DNA from: Streptomyces massasporeus
GTDB taxonomy: Bacteria > Actinomycetota > Actinomycetes > Streptomycetales > Streptomycetaceae
Assembly: GCF_014648995.1 (NCBI RefSeq)
Contig: NZ_BMSE01000001.1
Span: forward strand, 310,001-374,000
Length of the DNA stretch: 64,000 bases
Direction: 5' to 3'
Under the pieces are notes generated by a model that ran no database searches, was not told where the DNA came from, and worked only from the letters and a program-made list of their open reading frames with translations. The position numbers and the translations under genes were made by a program. Below, piece after piece: positions 10,174 to 18,869 of the stretch; within the stretch, counting starts at the first letter, position 1, and each line of letters starts with the position of its first letter.

Positions 10174-10215
10174 CCCCGGCGAGGACGCCGGCCGACGGAC
10201 GCCACGACCGCAGGC

Positions 10216-10263
10216 CTTCGCCCCGGCTCCCCTGAAGACGACAAGAGGGGAAGCGGGGCGAAG
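10216..10263. terminator. Bidirectional hairpin terminator between convergent surface-protein genes
   Basis: Arms 10216-10233 and 10246-10263 form an 18-bp stem with a single mismatch and a 12-nt loop. It lies between the stops of the plus gene ending at 10173 and the minus gene ending at 10312, so it can serve both. Confidence 0.85.
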
Positions 10264-10311
10264 ACCGTTCACGTGCGAGGCGGTGACTCGTCGAAGGTGC
10301 GCAGCGAGGCG

Positions 10312-10830
10312 TCAGATGCGCCGCTCGGCCCGGCGGCGCATCCAGAAGACGCCACCGCCGACGACGGCCGCGGCCACGAGACCGCCGCCGATGGCCACGT
10401 CGGTCGGGGTCGCACCGGTGGTGGTGCTGCCGCCGATACCGCCGCGGACACCGCCGATGACGGTGAAGGCCTGCGGCTTGGTCATCCGCCTGCCGCCGCA
10501 GTCGACCGTGATGTCGTACGGCCCCGGACGGGCGTCGCTGTTGATGACGGCGGTGCCCCGCGCGGTCCCGTTGCCGGCGCCGCCCCGGTCGCCCTCGTTG
10601 CCCTTGCCGCCGCCGACCGGCGAGAGCCGCGTAGGCGAAAAGGCGTTGGACGTCGCCATGCCGCCGCCCCGGCAGCCGTCGACCGTGATGGTCAGCTGGC
10701 CGCCGGGGGCGATCACGCTGGGCAGGGCGGTGATGTTGCTGGGCGTCTCCCACGCGACGGCCGCGGGGGCCGAGAGGCCTAGGGCGGCGACCGCCGCGCC
10801 GGCGACCGCCAGGGCACGAGTGTTACGCAT
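10312..10830 (-). CDS. Small secreted, C-terminally anchored surface protein
   Basis: The 172-residue protein starts at ATG 10830 with GGAGG upstream. It has a signal peptide (about 1-27, ends APAAVAWE), one Ig-like beta domain with two cysteines (TVDGCRGGG, ITVDCGGRR), a Gly/Thr-rich linker, and a C-terminal helix (AIGGGLVAAAVVGGGVFWMRRRAERRI) with an Arg-rich tail. The layout is that of a sortase substrate, yet no LPXTG-like pentapeptide precedes the helix (the residues there are TTTGATPTD). It is convergent with the structurally similar 9634-10173 gene and divergent from the sortase. Function unknown. Confidence 0.8.
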   Translation of the reverse strand: MRNTRALAVAGAAVAALGLSAPAAVAWETPSNITALPSVIAPGGQLTITVDGCRGGGMATSNAFSPTRLSPVGGGKGNEGDRGGAGNGTARGTAVINSDARPGPYDITVDCGGRRMTKPQAFTVIGGVRGGIGGSTTTGATPTDVAIGGGLVAAAVVGGGVFWMRRRAERRI

Positions 10831-11182
10831 GTGAACCTCCGCGGAAGACGCCCCGGGACCCGTCCCCGGTCGATCGGCGAGAAAGCGCCTCCCAGAGAGA
10901 CAGTCAGTTGCCGTGCCGCGAGCCGCATTTCGGGAATGGTCCGTCCTGGTGAGAGAAGACGGTGCCGGAAAACCGCACAACTGGACATCGCCGCAGGTCA
11001 CGGGTCGTCAGAAATTTCCTCGCGGCGGCAACTCGGATGGCGCACCTCCTGGCCCCCGAGCCACCCCTTCCGTCCCGGGGCCACCCGTTCGCCCCCGCCC
11101 CGTCGCCGGTTTCCCGCGTGCCACTTAGCGTTCGGATATGCGCGACTGACAGGGCGACGGCCATGTCGAGAGGGGATGGCGA
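10831..11182. other. Divergent promoter region of the surface protein and the sortase
   Basis: No gene is supported in these 352 bp. The sortase-proximal part contains CTTAGCGTTCGG (11124-11135), nearly identical to CTTAGCGTTTCGG (9550-9562) upstream of the 9634 gene. That shared element may be part of a common promoter. No other structure stands out. Confidence 0.5.
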
Positions 11183-11851
11183 ATGTCTGCGTCCGAGCTG
11201 GCCCAGGCGGAAGAGGAGGCGCGGCCGAGGAAGCGCGCCCCGTGGGGCGTGATAGCGCTGGTTCTGCTGACCGGCCTCGCCCTCATCCGGAACGGTTCGG
11301 GGGAGTTCGACGAGGGCCCGCCGCAGCCGGCGACGGCGGCCGCCGCGGACAACCGGGTGCCCGGAGGCACCTTCGCCGGGACCGTACGCCCCCTGCCCTA
11401 CTCCCTCCCGGACCGGGTCAGGATCCCGGCGATCCAGGTCGACGCGCCGATCATCCCCGTGGGCCTGGACGCGGACGGCTGGGTCGGCGCACCGCCGCCG
11501 GAAGACCCCAACCTGGCCGGCTGGTTCACCGGTGCCGTCACCCCCGGCGAGAAGGGCACCGCGGTCGTGGTCGGCCATGTCGACAACCAGCAGGGCCCCG
11601 CCGTGTTCTACGGACTCGGGGCCCTGAAGAAGGGCCATCGCGTCGAGGTCGCCCGGCAGGACGGAAAGACCGCGATGTTCGAGATCTACGGCGTCGAGGT
11701 GTTCGAGAAGAACAACTTCCCCGGTGACCGCGTCTACGCGTCCAAGGGCGCGCCCGAACTGCGGGTCATCACCTGCGGCGGGGGGTTCTCCAAGCAGGAA
11801 GGCTATGCGGGGAACGTCGTCGCCTTCGCCCGCCTGGTCGAGGTGCGCTGA
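11183..11851 (+). CDS. Class F sortase
   Basis: Membrane-bound cysteine transpeptidase that joins or processes surface proteins. The 222-residue protein has an N-terminal cytoplasmic tail, a single helix (about 20-36), a short linker, and a sortase barrel from about 65. The catalytic triad is visible: His132 in VVVGHVDN, Cys198 in VITCGGGF and Arg217 in VVAFARL. Sequence around these residues matches the actinobacterial class F group. It sits beside two small exported proteins with sortase-substrate-like topology, but neither has LPXTG. GAGAGGGG precedes the ATG. Confidence 0.92.
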   Translation: MSASELAQAEEEARPRKRAPWGVIALVLLTGLALIRNGSGEFDEGPPQPATAAAADNRVPGGTFAGTVRPLPYSLPDRVRIPAIQVDAPIIPVGLDADGWVGAPPPEDPNLAGWFTGAVTPGEKGTAVVVGHVDNQQGPAVFYGLGALKKGHRVEVARQDGKTAMFEIYGVEVFEKNNFPGDRVYASKGAPELRVITCGGGFSKQEGYAGNVVAFARLVEVR

Positions 11852-11891
11852 GCGTTCCCGGCCGGGCGGGCGATAGGCCCGAGGGCGTCCT

Positions 11892-12734
11892 TCACGCGTA
11901 GTGCCGCCGGGGCACGGTGACGTGGTAGCCGGAGTCCAGCAGTTCGGGCAGGTAGCGCCGCAGGGCCCGCACGCTCTGCGAGCGGTCGCCCCCGGCGTCG
12001 TGCGAGAGCACCACGACGCCGGGGGCGGCGCCGCGTTCGACCCGGTTCGCGATGGACCGGACTCCCGGGGTGGTCCAGTCGAGGGTGTCGACCGTCCAGC
12101 CGAGCGGTTCCATGCCGAGTTCGGCGCCGAGCTGCAAGGCGGCGCGGTTCCAGGCGCCGTAGGGCGCGCGGAACCACTCGGGGCGCTCCCCGTAGGCGTC
12201 CTCGATGACGTCGCTGGTGCGTTCCATCTCGGAGCGGATCTGGCGACGGGTGAGGCGGGTCAGCAACGGGTGGGACCAGGTGTGGTTTCCGACGACATGG
12301 CCCTCGTCGGCCATCCGGGCCAGCAGCTTCCTGCCGCCGGCGACCATCTCGCCGCACACGAAGAACATCGCGCGCACGTCGTACTCGGCCAGGGTGTCGA
12401 GGATGTCCGGGGTGAAGCGGGGATCGGGGCCGTCGTCGAAGGTCAGCACCATGGTGCGGCCGCGGCCGGACACCTTCAGCGGCGCTTCGCGGCGTACCAG
12501 GGTCCGCCGGGGCGCGGCGCGCGGCGGGCCGTAGCCGGTCACCGGCTGCAGCCGGTACGCGGAGGACTTGACGGGCCGGGCCGGGGGTCCCGCGGCCGGG
12601 GCGGAGGTGACGGGTCCGTCCCCGGTGACAGTCGTGATCACTCCGGCCGTCGCGGCCGCTCCCACGGCGCCGGTGGCAGCGATCAACGCCCGGCGCCGGG
12701 TGAGCAGCCGGGTGAGCAACTGATCCTTCTTCAT
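11892..12734 (-). CDS. Secreted polysaccharide deacetylase (NodB domain, CE4)
   Basis: Predicted extracytoplasmic enzyme removing N-acetyl groups from a cell-wall or chitin-like glycan. The 280-residue protein begins with a Tat-type signal (TRRRALIAATGAVGAA). Its NodB domain (about 90-280) carries all CE4 motifs: TFDDGPD with the catalytic and metal Asp, HTWSHP with two metal His, RAPYG, DTLDW and LSHDAGGD. It is convergent with the sortase gene and lies downstream of lysX on the same strand with an 89-bp gap. Confidence 0.92.
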   Translation of the reverse strand: MKKDQLLTRLLTRRRALIAATGAVGAAATAGVITTVTGDGPVTSAPAAGPPARPVKSSAYRLQPVTGYGPPRAAPRRTLVRREAPLKVSGRGRTMVLTFDDGPDPRFTPDILDTLAEYDVRAMFFVCGEMVAGGRKLLARMADEGHVVGNHTWSHPLLTRLTRRQIRSEMERTSDVIEDAYGERPEWFRAPYGAWNRAALQLGAELGMEPLGWTVDTLDWTTPGVRSIANRVERGAAPGVVVLSHDAGGDRSQSVRALRRYLPELLDSGYHVTVPRRHYA

Positions 12735-12823
12735 GACTCATCAGTCGCCCGGCCGAAGGCCGACGCTCGCGAGCAACACCGGTGTGGCGGCGCACATTCA
12801 CCCGTTCGGCCCACGCGGACGGG

Positions 12824-15800
12824 TCAGCGGCGGCGCACCAGGGGGAAGGGCAGGGTCTCCCGGATGGTCAGTCCGGTGAGGAACATGACCAGCCGGTCGA
12901 CGCCGATACCGAGGCCGCCGGTGGGCGGCATGGCGTATTCGAGGGCGTCGAGGAAGTCCTCGTCGAGTTCCATCGCCTCGGGATCGCCCCCGGCGGCCAG
13001 CAGGGACTGGGCGGTGAGGCGGCGGCGCTGCTCGACGGGGTCGGTGAGCTCCGAGTAGGCGGTGCCGAGTTCGGTGCCGAACGCGACGAGGTCCCAGCGT
13101 TCGGCGAGGCGCGGGTCGGTGCGGTGCTGCCGGGTGAGCGGGGAGACGTCGGTCGGGAAGTCCTTGTAGAAGGTGGGCAGCTGGGTCTTCTCCTCGACGA
13201 GCCGCTCGTACATCTCCAGGACGACGTCGCCGTGGCCGTCGTCGGCGGTGTACGGCACACCGACGCGGTCGCAGAGCCGCAGCAGTTCGGGCAGCTCGGT
13301 GCCGGGGTGGATCTCCTCCCCGATGGTCTCGCTGACGGCGCCGTAGACGGTCTTGACGGGCCACTGCCCCGAGATGTCGTGCTCCTCGCCGTCCTTGTGG
13401 GCGACGGGCTTGCCGAACGCGGCGGTGGCGGCGCCCTGGATCAGCTCGCGGACGAGGTCGAGCATCACGTCGTAGTCGGCGTACGCCTGGTAGGCCTCCA
13501 GGATGGTGAACTCGGGGTTGTGCTTGTAGTCCGTGCCCTCGTTGCGGAAGGTGCGGCCCATCTCGAAGACCTTCTCCATTCCGCCCACGCACAACCGCTT
13601 GAGGTACAGCTCGGGGGCGATGCGCAGGTAGAGGTCGAGGTCGTAGGCGTTGATGTGGGTGGTGAAGGGCCGGGCGTTGGCGCCGCCGTGGATCTGCTGG
13701 AGCACCGGCGTCTCGACCTCCAGGTAGCCGCGTGCCAGCAGGCCCTGGCGTACGGCCTGGACGGCGGTGGAGCGGGCGCGGACCACGTCGCGGGCGGCGG
13801 GGCTGGCGGCGAGGTCGAGGTAGCGCATGCGGACCTTGGCCTCCGGGTCGGCCAGGCCCCGTCGCTTGTCCGGCAGCGGGCGCAGGCACTTGCCGGTGAG
13901 CTGCCAGGAGGTGACGAACACGGTCGGCTCGCCCTTGTCGCTGACGCCCGCCTCGCCGGTGACGGTGATGTGGTCGCCGATGTCGGTGTCGGCGGTGAAG
14001 CGGTCCAGGGCGGGGCCGGAGCGGTCGCGGGTGAAGGCGAGTTGGTGGTCGCCGGACCAGTCGCGCAGGACGGTGAAGACGATGCCGCCGAAGTCGCGGA
14101 CCAGCATGATCCGGCCGGCGACGGTGACCTGCTCGCCCGGCCGGACCTCGGCGAGGGTGTGGGTGCGGGCCGGGATGCCCACCGGGTAGGGGTCGATGCC
14201 GTCGGCGCGCAGCCGGGCGAGCTTGTGATGCCGGACGCGGACCTGGTCGGACAGGCGGGAGAGGGGGTCGGCGGGCTCGGTCCCGTCCCCTCCGGCGAGG
14301 CCGAGCGCCGCCAACGACGGCAGCCCCTCCGTGGTGGCGGGCCGCTGTCCGCCCTTCGGGTGCCCCTTTCCCTTTCCCCACAACGTGCGCATCGACGGTA
14401 CGGAGACGAAGCCCTCGGCGATGCCGGAGGCGAGACCGACCCGGGCGAGGGAGGCGGCCTCCGCGTAGCAGAGGAAGCGGGGGTACCACTCGGGGTGGTA
14501 CTTGGCGTTGGAGCGGTACAGGGCCTCCAGTTGCCACCACTTGGAGAAGAACAGAAGCAGGCGGCGCCAGAGGCGGAGCACCGGTCCCGCGCCGATGCGG
14601 GCGCCCTCCTCGAACACGGAGCGGAACACGGCGAAGTTCAGCGAGACCTTGCGCACGCCCAGCTTCGGGGCCACGGCGCACAGTTCGGCGACCATGAACT
14701 CCATGACGCCGTTGGGGGCGGTGCGGTCACGGCGCATCAGGTCCAGGGAGACGCCGTCCTTGCCCCAGGGCACGAAGGACTGAATGGCGAGGAGCCGGCC
14801 GTCCTGGTCGAGGGCCTCGGCGAGGAGGCAGTCGCCGTCGGCCGGGTCGCCGAGGCGGTCCAGGGCCATGGAGAAGCCGCGTTCGGTCTCGGTGTCGCGC
14901 CAGGCGTCGGCGCGTTCGACGAGCTGGCCCATCTCGTCCTCGCCGAGGGTGGAGTGGCGGCGGACGCGGCAGGTGACGCCGGTGCGGCGGACCCGGTTGA
15001 CGGCCTGGCGGGTGACGCGCATGTCGCGGCCGTCGAGGTCGAAGTCGAGGACGTGAAGGATCGCCTCGTCGCCGAGCTGGAGCGCGCCGAGCCCGGCGCG
15101 GACGAAGGCCCGGGCGCCCTCCTCGGAGGCGCCCATCACGGCCGGGACCCAGGCGTAGCGGCGGGCCACGGCCTGCCAGGCGGCGATCGCGTGCGGCCAG
15201 GCCTCCCGGTCGCCCACCGGGTCGCCGCTGGCCAGGCACACCCCGGCCTCGACGCGGTAGGTGACGGCGGCCTTGCCGCTGGGTGAGAAGACGGCGGCCT
15301 TGTCGCGGCGGGTGGCGAAGTAGCCGAGGGAGTCCTGGTCGCCGTAGCGGCCGAGGAGGGCGCGGATGCGGGCCTCCTCGTCGTCGTGCAGGGCGGCTTC
15401 CAGGCGCTGGGAGCGGAACAGGGTGGTGGCGGCGTTCAGCAGGGCGAGCGCGCCGAACAGGCCGAGCAGGAAGTACAGGGCGTGCGGCGGGCGGCCGTCG
15501 AAGGAGCCCGCGGGCACCAGTCCGCCGCAGACCCGGTTCGCGGCCCAGGCCAGGCGCTCGCCGCGCGGCAGAGTGCCCGGGAACGCCTCGACCAGGGCCC
15601 AGCCGACCAGGATCGCCACGACCAGGCCCCCCACCAGGACGGCCAGGGCCCGGCGTACGGCGGCGCGGCGGGAGGCGGCGTAGAACTCCTTGCGGGCGTA
15701 GATCAGCAGGATCAGGGCGAGGCCGCACACCACGAGGGAGGGGACGGACTCGGCGAACTCGCCGACGGCCATGCCGAGGATGTCGGTGAGGACCAGCAGC

Positions 15801-16114
15801 CCCAGATAGACGACGACCAGCCACCAGGCGATCTTCTTGCGGGCACCGGTCGCTGCGGCGAGCAGGAACAGGAAGACCGCGTAGGCGAGGTTGGCGCTGA
15901 CCGGGACGAGCAGCAGGTCCAGGAAGCGGACGAGGGGGCGCAGCCCGGTGCGCAGCGGGGGGATCAGCGCGAGCAGGGCGCAGAGCAGACCGAGGGCCCC
16001 GAAGAAGATGGCGAAGCCCTGCGGTACCCGGCTCAGGAAGCCGTGCGCCCGGTGGGGCGGCCGTATCAGGCCTGAGGTGTCGTCGGCCGTCCCGGTGTCC
16101 GCGATGACGCTCAT
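12824..16114 (-). CDS. lysX: Bifunctional lysylphosphatidylglycerol synthetase / lysyl-tRNA synthetase
   Basis: LysX charges tRNA-Lys and transfers lysine to phosphatidylglycerol, reducing membrane negative charge and protecting against cationic peptides. The 1096-residue protein has about six N-terminal membrane helices, then an MprF-type DUF2156 aminoacyl-transferase domain (about 270-580). An OB-fold tRNA-binding domain follows, then a class II LysRS core with motif-2 FEMGRTFRNEGTD and motif-3 GIGVDRLVMFLTG near the C-terminus. This order matches mycobacterial LysX. The ATG at 16114 begins MSVIADTG; the upstream in-frame codons are low-complexity and lie in the divergent promoter. A housekeeping lysS is expected elsewhere. 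Confidence 0.93.
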   Translation of the reverse strand: MSVIADTGTADDTSGLIRPPHRAHGFLSRVPQGFAIFFGALGLLCALLALIPPLRTGLRPLVRFLDLLLVPVSANLAYAVFLFLLAAATGARKKIAWWLVVVYLGLLVLTDILGMAVGEFAESVPSLVVCGLALILLIYARKEFYAASRRAAVRRALAVLVGGLVVAILVGWALVEAFPGTLPRGERLAWAANRVCGGLVPAGSFDGRPPHALYFLLGLFGALALLNAATTLFRSQRLEAALHDDEEARIRALLGRYGDQDSLGYFATRRDKAAVFSPSGKAAVTYRVEAGVCLASGDPVGDREAWPHAIAAWQAVARRYAWVPAVMGASEEGARAFVRAGLGALQLGDEAILHVLDFDLDGRDMRVTRQAVNRVRRTGVTCRVRRHSTLGEDEMGQLVERADAWRDTETERGFSMALDRLGDPADGDCLLAEALDQDGRLLAIQSFVPWGKDGVSLDLMRRDRTAPNGVMEFMVAELCAVAPKLGVRKVSLNFAVFRSVFEEGARIGAGPVLRLWRRLLLFFSKWWQLEALYRSNAKYHPEWYPRFLCYAEAASLARVGLASGIAEGFVSVPSMRTLWGKGKGHPKGGQRPATTEGLPSLAALGLAGGDGTEPADPLSRLSDQVRVRHHKLARLRADGIDPYPVGIPARTHTLAEVRPGEQVTVAGRIMLVRDFGGIVFTVLRDWSGDHQLAFTRDRSGPALDRFTADTDIGDHITVTGEAGVSDKGEPTVFVTSWQLTGKCLRPLPDKRRGLADPEAKVRMRYLDLAASPAARDVVRARSTAVQAVRQGLLARGYLEVETPVLQQIHGGANARPFTTHINAYDLDLYLRIAPELYLKRLCVGGMEKVFEMGRTFRNEGTDYKHNPEFTILEAYQAYADYDVMLDLVRELIQGAATAAFGKPVAHKDGEEHDISGQWPVKTVYGAVSETIGEEIHPGTELPELLRLCDRVGVPYTADDGHGDVVLEMYERLVEEKTQLPTFYKDFPTDVSPLTRQHRTDPRLAERWDLVAFGTELGTAYSELTDPVEQRRRLTAQSLLAAGGDPEAMELDEDFLDALEYAMPPTGGLGIGVDRLVMFLTGLTIRETLPFPLVRRR

Positions 16115-16268
16115 GCTTTCGACTCTAGGAACACCCGCGCCTCCTCGCCCGTCGAGCGCTCCCGCCCCGCGGGGCCCAGGAGGCCCGGGGATCCCGGCCG
16201 CAACCGGGTGCGCGGACCCGGGCCTCCCGCCCGGCGGGCGGACCGGGGGGTTCCGATAGCCTCGCGGC

Positions 16269-16730
16269 GTGACGGAACAGCACTCCCATCGGTTCGAGCG
16301 GGGCACGGACGGTCCGAAGGTGATCGTGGTCGGGGTGGACGGCTCCGATTCCTCCCTGCGCGCCGCGGCCTACGCCGCCGGCCTGGCCCGGCGGCAGCAC
16401 GCGCTGCTCGCCGTGGTGTACGTGCAGCCGGTGCTGGCGGCGGGCGCCGCGCTGGGGGTGCCGGTGGCCGGGACCACGGACGAGATCGCCGAGGACCTGG
16501 TGGCGCAGATCCGGGAGTCGGCCGAGCGGCTCAAGGGGATATTCGAGGTCCGCTGGGAGTTCCACACGTTCCGGGGTGACCCGTACAACGGCCTGGTGAC
16601 GGCGGCCGACGAACTGAAGGCCGACGCGGTCGTCGTGGGCGCCTCGGAGCAGTCGGGCCACCGCATCGTCGGCTCGGTGGCGGTCCGTCTGGTGAAGGCG
16701 GGGCGCTGGCCGGTGACGGTGGTGCCGTAG
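16269..16730 (+). CDS. Universal stress protein family (UspA-like)
   Basis: The 153-residue cytoplasmic single-domain Usp protein starts at GTG 16269. The N-terminal strand VIVVGVDGSDSSLRAAAYAA and C-terminal VVVGASEQSGHRIVGSVAVR-L match the family. The nucleotide loop departs from the G-2x-G-9x-G(S/T) consensus: the second glycine is missing (GASE), so ATP binding is uncertain. It is divergent from lysX and convergent with the CapA-like gene. Confidence 0.85.
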   Translation: MTEQHSHRFERGTDGPKVIVVGVDGSDSSLRAAAYAAGLARRQHALLAVVYVQPVLAAGAALGVPVAGTTDEIAEDLVAQIRESAERLKGIFEVRWEFHTFRGDPYNGLVTAADELKADAVVVGASEQSGHRIVGSVAVRLVKAGRWPVTVVP

Positions 16731-16744
16731 GGGACCTCTCGGTG

Positions 16745-16790
16745 TTCGGCCGCCATCACCGGGTTCCCGCCGATCGGCGAGGCGGCCGAA
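16745..16790. terminator. Bidirectional hairpin between usp and capA-like genes
   Basis: TTCGGCCGCC (16745-16754) and GGCGGCCGAA (16781-16790) are perfect inverted 10-mers. The interior has a further small palindrome (CGCCGATCGGCG). It lies in the 67-bp space between two convergent stops. Confidence 0.65.
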
Positions 16791-16797
16791 GCAGGTG

Positions 16798-17949
16798 CTA
16801 CTCCCCCATCACCAGTCCGTCCCCGGCCGCGCCGCGGCTGAGCACGATGTCGCGGATGCGGTCGCGGACGGCCCGGACGTCGGCGCCCTGGGCGAGCGCC
16901 CGGTTGAGGTTCACGACCCGGCCGGCGTCGACGTCGAACAGCTGCGGGACGAACTCCGCCTTGGTCACCTTCCAGCGCTCGCCCGGCCGTGCGGGCGGGG
17001 CGAAGGTGAAGCGGCCGAGGGTGGACTGGTTGCCGCGCGGGTCCTTGGCGCCCTCGTGGTTGGTCATCTCGCCGGCGATCTGGTCGCCCATGCCGTAGAT
17101 GACCCAGGTGCCGTTGACCTTCTCGTAGGCCTGCGGGACGTGCGCGTGGGTGCCGAGGATCAGGTCGATGTCGGGGCGGTTCCCGGTGCGCGCGGCGGTG
17201 AGGTTCCGGGCCAGGGTCAGCTGCCGGTCGTCGGGGGCGTCCTGCCACTCGGTGCCCCAGTGCAGGGAGACCACGACCACGTCGGCGCCCGCCCGGCGCG
17301 CGGCGCGGGCGTCCTCGACGATCCTGGCCTCGTCGATGAGGTTGACGGCCCAGGGCTGCCCCTCGGGGAAGGGGAGGCCGTTGGTGTCGTAGGTGTAGGC
17401 GAGGTGGGCGACCTTGGCCGGTCCCGGCTCGAGGACGGTCGCGGTGCGCGCCTCCTCCTCGGTGCGTGCCGAGCCGGCGTGCCGGACGCCCGCGCGGTCG
17501 AGGGCGTCGAGGGTGCGGCGGATGCCGTCGGCGCCGTCGTCCAGGGTGTGGTTGGAGGCGGTGGAGCAGCCGTCGTAGCCGGTGGCGGCGAGGGCCGGGG
17601 CCACCTCGGGTGGGGATTTGAAGGTGGGGTAGCCGGTGTAGGCGCCGTCCGCGCCGTAGACGGTCTCCATGTGGCACAGGGCGATGTCGGCGTGGGAGAC
17701 GACGGGGCGGATCCCGGCGAGCATCGGCCGGAAGTCGTAGCCGGTGCCGCCGGCGTCGAAGCGGGCCCGGTCGATGATCGTGCTGTGCGGGAGGACGTCA
17801 CCGGAGGCGACCAGTGTGAAGCCGCGGGGCCCGGCGGCGGGTGCCGGCCGTCCGGGGCCGGGCTTGTCGTGTCCGCGGGCCTGGCAGGCGGCGCCTGTGG
17901 CGAGGACGACGGTCAGGGCCAGGGCGATCTGTCGACTGCGTGCGAGCAT
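16798..17949 (-). CDS. CapA-family (PGA_cap) secreted protein
   Basis: The 383-residue exported protein belongs to the family named after the B. anthracis poly-gamma-glutamate capsule protein CapA, with a metallophosphatase-like fold. The signal peptide ends near ATGAACQARG; a lipid anchor is possible but the lipobox is not canonical. Family landmarks are TLVASGDVLPH, HMETVYG, STASNHTLDDG, VVSLHWGTEWQ and ILGTHAHVPQ. No capBC genes are present, so a capsule role is not supported. Start ATG 17949. The gene is divergent from the ECF sigma factor across 222 bp. Confidence 0.88.
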   Translation of the reverse strand: MLARSRQIALALTVVLATGAACQARGHDKPGPGRPAPAAGPRGFTLVASGDVLPHSTIIDRARFDAGGTGYDFRPMLAGIRPVVSHADIALCHMETVYGADGAYTGYPTFKSPPEVAPALAATGYDGCSTASNHTLDDGADGIRRTLDALDRAGVRHAGSARTEEEARTATVLEPGPAKVAHLAYTYDTNGLPFPEGQPWAVNLIDEARIVEDARAARRAGADVVVVSLHWGTEWQDAPDDRQLTLARNLTAARTGNRPDIDLILGTHAHVPQAYEKVNGTWVIYGMGDQIAGEMTNHEGAKDPRGNQSTLGRFTFAPPARPGERWKVTKAEFVPQLFDVDAGRVVNLNRALAQGADVRAVRDRIRDIVLSRGAAGDGLVMGE

Positions 17950-18171
17950 GCATTCACCCCACTGTGGGCGTTGTGGTCGTATTTACGCACAATCAGGAAA
18001 GAAGGCACGTGGCGCCCCACGCGGCTCCGACACGCCCATCAGCCCCTCCGGCACCCACATGGCCGGGCGCCCTGACCGTTCGTCGAACCGTTCGTCGACG
18101 CGATCGACCGTCCGCCGCACAGCCGGGTACGTGCCCTGTGCCCGGGCCGCGCCCTGCGGTGGCATACGGCC

Positions 18172-18717
18172 ATGACGGCCGGATCCACTCTCACGAACGG
18201 AACGACCGCCGAGCACGAGCTCGCCGCACTGCAGCGGGAGCACGGCCGGCCCCTCTTCGCGCTGCTGCTGCGGCTCTGCGACGGCGACCGGCAGCGCGCG
18301 GAGGACCTGGCCCAGGAGACGCTGGTGCGCGCCTGGCAGCATCCCGAGGCCCTGCGCGCCGACGACTTCGACTCCGTGCGGCCCTGGCTGATGACCGTCG
18401 CACGGCGCCTCGCGATCGACGCCCGGCGGGCCCGCCAGGCCCGTCCGCCCGAGGTCGGCGACGCGGCGCTGGAGAACGCGCGGGTCATCTCCGACCACGC
18501 CGAGCGGGCCGCGGCGACGCTCGACGTCCGCGAGGCTGTGAAGACACTCACTCCGCAGCACCGTGAAGTCCTGGTGCTCGTGTACTTCCAGGGGGCGAGT
18601 GTGGCGGAAGCCGCGGCGACCCTCGGCATCCCGCCCGGTACCGTGAAGTCCCGCGCGTACTACGCGCTGCGCGCCCTGCGCAGGGTGCTACCGGGATACG
18701 CCGCCGACCTGCGATGA
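18172..18717 (+). CDS. ECF-type RNA polymerase sigma factor
   Basis: The 181-residue group IV sigma factor has region 2 (about 23-93, with RAEDLAQETLVRAWQHPE and PWLMTVARRLAIDARR) and region 4 (about 128-178, LTPQHREVLVLVYFQG...IPPGTVKSRAYYALRALRR). There is no C-terminal extension. A zinc-type anti-sigma factor lies 0.8 kb downstream on the same strand with one unknown gene between. The likely signal is extracytoplasmic, passed through that membrane anti-sigma factor. The 152-bp gap before the next gene suggests a separate promoter there. Confidence 0.93.
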   Translation: MTAGSTLTNGTTAEHELAALQREHGRPLFALLLRLCDGDRQRAEDLAQETLVRAWQHPEALRADDFDSVRPWLMTVARRLAIDARRARQARPPEVGDAALENARVISDHAERAAATLDVREAVKTLTPQHREVLVLVYFQGASVAEAAATLGIPPGTVKSRAYYALRALRRVLPGYAADLR

Positions 18718-18869
18718 AACCAATGGGTGGGTCAAGCCTCCGTAAAGCGCCTTGCCGATGACCCCGGTTGAGTAATCGGCTGTTCTCATCCGTGTTCCGG
18801 AGGGGGCGGTCAGCGTCCCCGGGGCCCGGTGTCGGGTGACGCGCACGGACCGGAGGAAGGCAGGAAGGG

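Noticed and set aside
9634..10830. LPXTG sorting signals in the sortase neighbours
   Set aside because: I looked before each C-terminal helix and found no LPXTG, LAXTG or similar pentapeptide, so I do not call these proteins sortase substrates.
12782..15286. 834-codon plus-strand open frame opposite lysX
   Set aside because: Antisense shadow of the LysX catalytic domains.
16798..17949. Poly-gamma-glutamate capsule locus
   Set aside because: Only a CapA-family protein is present. capB and capC are absent, and CapA homologues are common in non-capsulated bacteria.
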